This document shows positions 1-7,100 of a stretch of 15,017 bases of DNA, one piece after another (position 1 is the stretch's first letter; every line of letters begins with the position of its first letter). The translations under genes and the position numbers were made by a program. A model generated the notes under the pieces. The model worked only from the letters and a program-made list of their open reading frames with translations, was not told the DNA's origin and ran no database searches. Source of the DNA: JBMYRH01 sp049602155 (GTDB taxonomy: Bacteria; Myxococcota_A; UBA9042; PHBI01; JBMYRH01); the NCBI GenBank assembly GCA_049602155.1, contig JBMYRH010000053.1, forward strand, positions 1 to 15,017, in the 5' to 3' direction.

Positions 1-465
1 ACAGGCCTCCGTCCCGTTGCAGAGGTCATCGTCCCCGCAGGATCCGCAGCTCCCGCCGCACCCATCGTCGCCACAGGCCATCCCTTCACAGCTGGGGACA
101 CAGGGCGCCTCCACGTCGTCTGCAGGGCCGGCGTCCGACTCGGGGTCCGTCGCGTCCGACGCAGGATCGGTCGTATCCGACTCAGGCTCTGGCTCGATGG
201 TATCCGACTCAGGCTCTGGCTCGGTGGTGTCCGACTCGGGCTCTGGCTCGATGGTGTCCGACTCGGGCTCTGGCTCGATGGTGTCCGACTCGGGCTCTGG
301 ATTCGGCTCCGCAGAGACCGTATCCCCCTCGGCCGTCGCCGGCTCGGCACCTGCGTCTGCTTCCCCAACCGTGAACGGCGGGGCTTGAGTCTCTGCCGTG
401 CTCTCCACATCGCCGCAGCCGACCGCGAGGGTGCCGAGTACGAGGATCGCCATCAGTCGATTCAT
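1..465 (-). CDS. Repeat-rich, Cys-rich lipoprotein (3' end cut by window edge)
   Basis: The frame starts at ATG 463-465 and runs open to base 1, so only the first 155 residues are seen. A GGAG (plus-strand ctcc 471-474) lies 5 nt upstream and supports this start. The N-terminus is a lipoprotein signal, MNRLMAILVLGTLAVGC, with Cys17 as the probable lipidated residue. A long acidic linker follows, holding almost five copies of the nine-residue unit EPEPESDTI/T. From about residue 121 comes a Cys-rich segment with CxPxC and CGDDGCGGSCGSC, a motif style common in secreted proteins of Myxococcota relatives. The protein is probably tethered to the outer membrane with the Cys-rich part held away by the acidic stalk. 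The linker is low-complexity and says nothing about function; the rest lies outside the window. The reading frame is secure and the role unknown. Confidence 0.85.
   Translation of the reverse strand, partial: MNRLMAILVLGTLAVGCGDVESTAETQAPPFTVGEADAGAEPATAEGDTVSAEPNPEPESDTIEPEPESDTIEPEPESDTTEPEPESDTIEPEPESDTTDPASDATDPESDAGPADDVEAPCVPSCEGMACGDDGCGGSCGSCGDDDLCNGTEAC
179..300 (-). repeat. 27-bp in-frame tandem repeat, about 4.5 copies
   Basis: Plus-strand units start at 179, 206, 233, 260 and a partial one at 287. Each encodes EPEPESDT plus I or T on the minus strand. Units differ at only a few bases. The 27-bp period keeps the frame, so copy-number change would lengthen or shorten the stalk without breaking the gene. 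Confidence 0.9.
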
Positions 466-570
466 GAGGTCTCCAGGTGCCATCGAAGCGCCCCTATCGT
501 GCCTGAGACCCGCACTGGATGCACGGGCTCTCCAGACAACAGAACCCCAGCTGGGCGCAAACCATGCCGA
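466..570. other. Intergenic gap, 105 bp
   Basis: This gap separates the membrane-propeller gene (stop at 571-573) from the left-edge lipoprotein gene. It holds the likely ribosome binding site for the lipoprotein at 471-474. A weak imperfect inverted repeat sits around 511-529, with no T-run after it. I see no convincing promoter or terminator. Confidence 0.5.
471..474 (-). promoter_or_regulatory. Ribosome binding site of left-edge lipoprotein gene
   Basis: The minus strand reads GGAG, then five bases, then ATG at 465. This is the best-placed Shine-Dalgarno match near this start. Confidence 0.6.
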
Positions 571-2271
571 CTAGGGATCCACAGGGTCGTAGACGAAAGG
601 ATCCGTCGGGAGGTAGCGCGCGTCGGTGAAGCCAAAGTGGCGCCACGCGGTCGCCAGATCCAGCTCAAAGAGGCCGTCTTGCGTGTTCACCCAGAGCGCG
701 TCATCGGTCAGGTCCATCCCTTGCGGGCGTGGCCCCATGGGCAGCTCCCAGAGGCGGTCGCCAGAGCCCAAATCGATGGCCGTGACCAGCCCCGAGAAGT
801 AGCCCGCGACGTAGATGACTCGGCGGCGATGATCGAGCGCCAAGCGCCGCCCATGCACCTCACCTTCAAAGGTCCGGAGCACCTCAAAGGCGGCTAAGTC
901 GACCTCATGAAGGTCCGATGAGAACCCCGATTGATAATAGAGCCGCCCGGCCTCGAAGTCCGCTGCGAAGCCGGTGCCTACGATGTCACCGAAGTCTGCG
1001 GTGCGAAGGAGCTTACCGGCGATGGGATCGATCTCGAAGAGGTTCACCCCTGGCCCCGTGACCCCGTAGAGCAGCCCCGTCTTGGGTGAGAGCCGCATGC
1101 GGTGCACCCCCCCGCCGCCGGTGCGCACGAGCCCCATGCCCGCGAGGTTCACGATGTGCTCAAGGGCGCCAGAGGTCAGGTCATAGATGAGGACCGCCGT
1201 CTCCCCATTGTTGGCGACGTAGACCTTCTGCCGCGGCCGGTCGAGCACCACATCCAGGGGCTCCCAGAAGGTCAGCGCCTCGTCGGTCTGGCGGGGGATG
1301 GTGCGCTTGAGTGAGAGGTCCTTGGCCGAGAGCTCGTAGATCCCAGGTCCGTCCCAAGGCGCCACGGCCAGGGTCTCTTCGGCGCCCGGGCACGCCACCT
1401 GCCGGATATTATGACCCGAGAGCGCCGCGACGCCTCCGCCCTTTAGGTCCACCCGTATGACGCTCGGGAAGAACATCTTGTCGAGCCCCCACGTGCACCC
1501 AAAGAAGACGTGCGCGACCGAGCCGTCGGGGGAGACGCAGACCGAGCGCGGGTTCGTGCAGACCACGCCGTGCTCTCGGACGGTCCCAAAATCACCGTCG
1601 GTCATGACCGCCATGCTGCGGACCGCCTCGGGGTGAGTCGGGTCGAGGCGCGGCGTCAGCGTGCGCACGTCAAAGGCGAGCCGCGCGCCGGCCGCCTCGC
1701 GCTCAGCGGCGTCGACGAGGCCACCTGGCCCCCCCATCTGCAAAATCAGCCCCATCATCCCGAAGGTCATCGCGATGGGCATGACCAAGCTGACGAGGAT
1801 CCGTGCGCGCCGACGCTTGACCACGACCAGGTGGTAGGTGAGCAACCACACCGCGCCAGCGATGAACGTCCAGCTCCCCCCACCCTTCCAGACGAGCCCC
1901 ACCGGCCACCAGAACTCCGTCCCAAACCACTGCAACCAGACCTGGCTCGTCATGGCCGCCTCGCCAGCGAGCGGCACCCAGAAGATGAAGACACAGATCC
2001 AGAAGACGAGGTTCCCGATGAGCCCTCCACGGGGCGCATCGCCACCTCGGAGGGCCTTGGCCTGAACCCCTAAGAAGCGCGCTGAGCCGACCACCTCGAG
2101 GGCCAAGACCGGCAGAAACAAGAGCGCCAAGAGCCAGGTCGGGAGCCCAGCGAGGATGTACCCTGCGTGGAGCGCGTGGATCCCTAACGCGACCCCAAAG
2201 ACCCAGGCCATCGGCCCAAACCAGCGCCCGACCTTACCCAGAGCTCCTTTGGGCTCGGCTGCCGACGTCAT
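571..2271 (-). CDS. Five-helix membrane protein with periplasmic beta-propeller-like domain
   Basis: 566 residues from ATG 2269-2271 to TAG. Hydrophobic stretches lie at about residues 20-42, 44-63, 84-103, 133-151 and 158-179. Positive loops, RFLGVQAKALRGG after helix 2 and KRRRAR after helix 4, put the N-terminus inside and the long C-terminal part in the periplasm. Residues about 195-566 hold repeating short strands such as VCVSPDGS, KVYVANNGE, GLLYGVTG, RLYYQSG and VIYVAGYFSG, the pattern of a YVTN/SMP-30-like propeller. Propellers of this kind bind partners or small ligands; I cannot name a ligand or enzyme motif. The start overlaps the stop of the methyltransferase gene as ATGA, and no clear ribosome binding site precedes it, so translation is probably coupled. 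The two products likely act together, perhaps at the inner-membrane surface. The membrane topology is fairly sure, the propeller assignment moderate, the function unknown. Confidence 0.85.
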   Translation of the reverse strand: MTSAAEPKGALGKVGRWFGPMAWVFGVALGIHALHAGYILAGLPTWLLALLFLPVLALEVVGSARFLGVQAKALRGGDAPRGGLIGNLVFWICVFIFWVPLAGEAAMTSQVWLQWFGTEFWWPVGLVWKGGGSWTFIAGAVWLLTYHLVVVKRRRARILVSLVMPIAMTFGMMGLILQMGGPGGLVDAAEREAAGARLAFDVRTLTPRLDPTHPEAVRSMAVMTDGDFGTVREHGVVCTNPRSVCVSPDGSVAHVFFGCTWGLDKMFFPSVIRVDLKGGGVAALSGHNIRQVACPGAEETLAVAPWDGPGIYELSAKDLSLKRTIPRQTDEALTFWEPLDVVLDRPRQKVYVANNGETAVLIYDLTSGALEHIVNLAGMGLVRTGGGGVHRMRLSPKTGLLYGVTGPGVNLFEIDPIAGKLLRTADFGDIVGTGFAADFEAGRLYYQSGFSSDLHEVDLAAFEVLRTFEGEVHGRRLALDHRRRVIYVAGYFSGLVTAIDLGSGDRLWELPMGPRPQGMDLTDDALWVNTQDGLFELDLATAWRHFGFTDARYLPTDPFVYDPVDP

Positions 2272-4103
2272 CGGCCGACTGTACCGCCGCCGGCGTCGAC
2301 CGCGGGGCGCTCGAAGACCAGGATGAAGCCACGGGTGAGCTGGACCTTATCTTGAGCGGTGCCACCACCGCGCCACACAAAGGTCTCAGCGGGGATGTGA
2401 GTCGGCATGGGGATCTCAATCACCTTGGGCGCAAAGCCAGCGCTCGCAAAGAGCGCCTCGTGCTCAGCGCGGCTCAAGCGCTCAGGGTCGAGCCAGTCGT
2501 AGTGATAGATAAGGCGCCCACCGGGGGCGAGCTTTGCCAAAAAGCGAGAGAGATAAGAGACGGCCTCTTCGCGACGCTCCCCGCGCTGAAACTGCGCTGA
2601 ATTGATCATCAAGATGAGCTGAATCGAGGCGTCATCAACGCTGTCGAGCCCGGTGTGTCGCGTCGACTCCGCGAGCCTCCGCTCAATGGGCGAAAGCCCC
2701 TTCTCACCGAGGACCTTGAGGCGCTCAGGCAAGGCATCAAGAGCTGCCTGAGCGATATCGATCGCGTAGACCTTCCCTGTGGCTCCGACGCGCCGGGCCG
2801 CCTCGCGGGTCAAAATCCCGGTGCCGCACCCCACGTCGACCACCCTGTCACCTTGTCCGAGGGCCATGTGATCTAAGATGAGCTGACGGACCACGGCGAC
2901 GTCAGCCTCAGCCCTGTCTGAGTAGTAGTACGTGTCTGGTGGTTGCACATCACCGCCCCAGCAGCTCTCCCAACGGCAGCTGAGCCCGGGGTCGCACTCT
3001 CGCCCGTCCCGACAGCGACACCCGGCCTCACCGCGTGTGCACTCAGGGGCGAGAGCCCTCGGGAATGGCACATCGGGTGAGTGTTTGGCTGGGATGCGAT
3101 TTGCGCCCACGAACTGGTTGACCATGGTCCCCATGGTCAAAGGCTTGGCGTCTTTCGACGGCGTCATGGGCGGGCGCTTTTGGACCTTGGATTGAGACGA
3201 GATCGGGGGCTTAGACTCCGGCGCCTCTTGAGCCCCTTGCTTGGGTCCACCCGGGCGGGTGTAGACAGCGATAAAGCCGCGCTTAAGTGGCTTGGGCACC
3301 GCGGTGGCGATGCTACCGCTGACCACGTAGGTCTCCTCCGGGATATGAGGGAGCATGGGGATCTCACCCACATCCTCAGAGAACCCCGCCTTGAGCATCA
3401 GCCGAGTCGTCTCCTCGAAGGTGAGCCGCTGTGGCTCAATCCAATCGAAGTGGTAAATCAGCCGCCCACCTGGGGCGAGCTTCTTTAAAAAGCGCGCCAT
3501 ATACTCCGCGGCCTCAGCCTGGTCCTCGTCACGCTCAAAGAAGACCGAATTGATCATCAGCATGACGCGAAGCGTGCCGTCGGGGACTTTGTCGAGGCCG
3601 GTGTCCCGCGGTGAGGTCGCCAAGAACGTCTCAAGCGGCGAGTACTGGGCGTTGGTGTTTGCCTCCAGGTTCTCGCGCGTCCGAGTCAGGGCGCTCGGGT
3701 CGATGTCGGTCGCGTAGGCCTTGCCGGTCGGGCCGATGAGCCTCGACATGGCGACGGTCATCGAGCCCTTTCCACACCCGATATCAGCCACGTGATCGCC
3801 AGGGCTCAGGTCAAGGTAGCGCTGAATAAGCCGCTTGGTGTCGTCGTAATCCTGAAGCGACCTCTCGGTGTAGAAGTAGGTATCAGGAGGGGTGACCTCG
3901 CCGCCGTAGCAGATATCCCAGCGGCACTCGAGCCCCTCATCACAGGCCTGAGGGTGCGCACACTCACACCCTGCGGTGCCCGCGACGCAATCAGGCTCGG
4001 ACTTACCGCAGGCCCAGAACAGGCTCGCAGCGAAGAGAAGGATGACGAGGCGGCCCAACGCGCCCCCGCTGAGTGACGACCGCATGGCCTCAGTGTGAGT
4101 CAT
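2268..4103 (-). CDS. Exported protein with duplicated Cys-module plus SAM-methyltransferase domain
   Basis: 611 residues from ATG 4101-4103; ATG 4083-4085 (residue 7) is an equally good start and gives a tidier signal peptide. The signal ends near FWAC, with Cys32 as a possible but non-canonical lipid site. Two collinear halves follow with an exact 316-residue offset. Each has a six-Cys module (C39, 46, 48, 54, 60, 65 and C355, 362, 364, 370, 376, 381) and then a Rossmann methyltransferase core. Motif I is DIGCGKG at 107-113 and DVGCGTG at 423-429; the acidic residue after strand 2 is D133 and D449; LMINS is at 182-186 and 498-502. A basic/proline linker (about 285-354) joins the halves. The family would transfer a methyl group from S-adenosylmethionine, but substrate residues are not recognisable. 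Secreted class I methyltransferase-like proteins are known as predictions, yet SAM is not expected outside the cytoplasm, so activity is open. It may be a binding protein instead. It is coupled to the membrane-propeller gene. Confidence 0.85.
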   Translation of the reverse strand: MTHTEAMRSSLSGGALGRLVILLFAASLFWACGKSEPDCVAGTAGCECAHPQACDEGLECRWDICYGGEVTPPDTYFYTERSLQDYDDTKRLIQRYLDLSPGDHVADIGCGKGSMTVAMSRLIGPTGKAYATDIDPSALTRTRENLEANTNAQYSPLETFLATSPRDTGLDKVPDGTLRVMLMINSVFFERDEDQAEAAEYMARFLKKLAPGGRLIYHFDWIEPQRLTFEETTRLMLKAGFSEDVGEIPMLPHIPEETYVVSGSIATAVPKPLKRGFIAVYTRPGGPKQGAQEAPESKPPISSQSKVQKRPPMTPSKDAKPLTMGTMVNQFVGANRIPAKHSPDVPFPRALAPECTRGEAGCRCRDGRECDPGLSCRWESCWGGDVQPPDTYYYSDRAEADVAVVRQLILDHMALGQGDRVVDVGCGTGILTREAARRVGATGKVYAIDIAQAALDALPERLKVLGEKGLSPIERRLAESTRHTGLDSVDDASIQLILMINSAQFQRGERREEAVSYLSRFLAKLAPGGRLIYHYDWLDPERLSRAEHEALFASAGFAPKVIEIPMPTHIPAETFVWRGGGTAQDKVQLTRGFILVFERPAVDAGGGTVGR

Positions 4104-4120
4104 GGACCGATTGAGGTCCA
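4103..4120 (-). promoter_or_regulatory. Small hairpin touching the upstream start of the methyltransferase gene
   Basis: TGGACC (4103-4108) and GGTCCA (4115-4120) form a perfect six-base stem with a six-base loop. On the message it sits directly before, and includes the first base of, the AUG at 4103. It could hide that start and favour the AUG at 4085, or be chance. No U-run follows, so it is not a standard terminator. Confidence 0.3.
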
Positions 4121-4154
4121 GCGCGCTCTGAAGAGGTCGCCTGATGTGGTCCTG

Positions 4155-7100
4155 TTACTCTCCGATACACGTGTAAAGAGTCACAGAAGTCGAGACCAAC
4201 GTATCGCCACCGCAACCCGAGCCTCCAAACCACTCTAGGTAAGTGTCCTCAGCAGAGAGTGTCGCAGAGAAACCCGAAGCACTCCCTCCACTGCTTGAGT
4301 AACCCGCGGCATTCCAGGTCCGACCGGAAGGCGGATTGGAAACAGGGATCGCTACCTTTTTACCGAGAACCTCAGCCCTACAGAGACCGTAATCGGCTCC
4401 ATAGCTGTTGCTACTCTTACTGCTACCGCAGGTGGAATGCAGAACGGACTCTGTCCCGCTTGAGGTTACCCATCGGTACTGGGAGATCGTGCAGTTACCC
4501 GGGCAAACGTCGCCATCGTCGGTGTTGCCGTCATCACAGTCCTCCCCCGAGTCCAGTACGCCATTTCCGCATGGAGCCAGCTCATCACAGGCGTCACCTA
4601 ACCAAGCCGCATCACAAGTGCAAATCCCCGTGCCATCAGGGCCATCCGAACACGTCCCGTTGCCGTTGCAGGCGTCTGCACCCGAGCCACCCGGGCAGGT
4701 GTTCTGACAATTGTCACCCCACATGCCGGCGGGGCACGACACCGCTGGGATCCGGTGGCCATCAGCGTTGTCGGTCAGGTCGAGGGTCATCACGTAGCTC
4801 TCGAGGTTGGCGCAGTAGGCGTCGTAGCTTGGGTCCGTGTCGTCCTCCATGGAGGGCGCACAGACGGTCTGCGTCGTCGTCGGGGTGATGGTCGATGGCT
4901 CCCCCATGCCGCGCAAGGTCACATGCGCGTCGGTGTACGAGCCGCTTGATCCAGGCTCGGTCTCGTTCATGGGGATCCAGACCTTGACTGAGCGCAGCCC
5001 TGGGCGGGTGTCGAAGACACCGTCACCGTCAGTATCTACCTCGGCCGCAGCGTTTCTTGGCGCCCAGGTCAGCCTGGGCGTCAGCACCGTGTGTTGCGAG
5101 CCGCTTTGACCCACGCTCGTGCAGTTCGGCGTGGGCGTATTGGCGCCGCACCCGTTCTCCGAGATGTGGGTTCGCTCAACGCGATAAAAGAGGTACTCGT
5201 AGTTGATTGTGACCTCATCGTCTTCGAACTCAGTGAAGCGCGAGACTGTGATGTCGTAGCTCTCGCAGCCTGGGAGCTTGTAGCGGTTAGCCGAGCAGAT
5301 CTCGACCTTGAGCGAGGCCAAGCTGTACTCTGGCGGGTCGATCTCAGCGATGAGGAAGTGATCATCCACGGTGTTCACGCTCCCACGCCCACCGAGGTTC
5401 AAGGACCACTCGGAGGTCACGGCGCCGACCTTCATGACGCCTTGTACCGTCGCGTCACTTGAGACCACGAGGTCATCGCTGATGGTCACATCATCCAGCA
5501 CCGCGAGGTCCTTGTTCACGCTCAGATTGTCATCGACCGTGGTCTCGCCCTCAAGCGTCACCGCGCCCACGAATGTCGCGTCACCCTCCACCTCGAAACC
5601 GCCGGAGACATCCAAGTCACCCATATGTTGTGGATCACTGTCACCGCTCACCTCGACCACAGAGGGGTATGCAAACCAGCTCTCCTCGCCATCGACTTCG
5701 GCGTAGCAACTGCCAAAGCGGATGAGCGCGTGACGCCCATCTTCAGGCCATACATAGTCCTGACCGTTGGTCGCTGGGTGGTTAATGGCGGTATGCGAAG
5801 GCTTGGTGGCCTTACGCTCACTAAAGTGCGGCATGAGGTAGGCCGTCCAACGCGTCCACGTGTTCGCGTCGTTCTCCGAGGTCTTAAAGTAAGGGTTTGC
5901 GTAGACCTCGTCGCCACAGACCCCGTTGGTGCACTCATAGTCAGTGCCGCAGTCCGCATCGCTTGAGCAGGGGGCTGCCCCCTCCTCGAGGGCGTAGTGA
6001 TCGATCTTCACCTTATCGGCGTCGTAGACGTTAAAGCCCAGGTAGTTATGCATCGTCGGTGAGTTGGACTTGATCCACACGCTGAAGCGGTAGGCCTTGT
6101 TCGGGTTGATCTGAAAGCGCGCGCTGCGCGCCCACTCGTAGCAGCCCGTTCCATCGGAGACGACGTGGTGCGCGTAACCCGTCACGCCGTCGGGCAATGC
6201 TGTCACTTGCGCATTCGGGATGCTCGTCGTGTTGATCCACTGCTGGGTTGTCAGGTCGAGGAATTCAGCGTCGGGGACGAGGTTACTTTGGGAAGAGCGC
6301 AGCTCGCCTTTGATGCTGACGTCGCCGTTGAAGATGACCTCATCGCTGTTGTGCTTGTAGCGGAAGACCTCGTGCTCGACGTTGTCGCTGCGACGAAAAA
6401 AGGAGACGTCATCCACGCCGTTAGCGTCATAGCGGATACCGCCGCCATAGTTCGTCCCCTGGCCAGCGTAGAGGCGCGAGGTGCCGTAAGGCGCGTTCGC
6501 GTAGACCATGACGTCATTGGTCAGCTGGGCTCCCGTATCGGGGTCAGTTCCGAGGTTCTCCGCCTTGGCTTTCAACATGGAGCCTACCATCGTCAGATCG
6601 CCATCGATTTGATCGCCCGTGTTCTTCACATAAGCATCTGCCGTCGCGACAGCCGCCACCGCCTCGGAGTCGGTGTAGAGCTCGCTCGCCAAGGCGTAGC
6701 CATTATTAGAGACATAGCCGTCGACCTCAGCCTCGGTCAGCTGCGTGTCGTCATCGCCATCAACGAGACCCGCGGGCACATCGATGAGGTTGGTGAAGCT
6801 CCCGGTCTTTGCGACCTCAGAGAGATCTGCGTCCATCGCGTAGCCGTTATTGCTCACCATGCCGTCAACGGCCGCCTCATCGAGCTGCGTATCATCATCG
6901 CCATCGGCGAGCCCAGCGGGCACGTCTGTGAGGTTCGTGAAGCTCCCGGTCTTGGCGACGGGCGCGAAGTCGGCGTCCATCGCGTAGCCGTTATTGCCGA
7001 CCATGCCGTCAACTTCGCTCTCGGTCAGCACGCGGTCTGTCCCGCACGCCCACACCCCTTCTTCGTCGTCCCAGTAGGCAAACTGCCCGTCGGTGCACGC

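Noticed and set aside
17..388. Ser/Gly-rich plus-strand frame with SDSGSGS repeats
   Set aside because: It is the reverse reading of the acidic EPEPESDT stalk. The minus frame has a lipoprotein signal and a ribosome binding site.
4104..4154. Possible terminator between the giant fibre and the methyltransferase gene
   Set aside because: The only clear stem is at 4103-4120, next to the start codon, and no T-run follows it.
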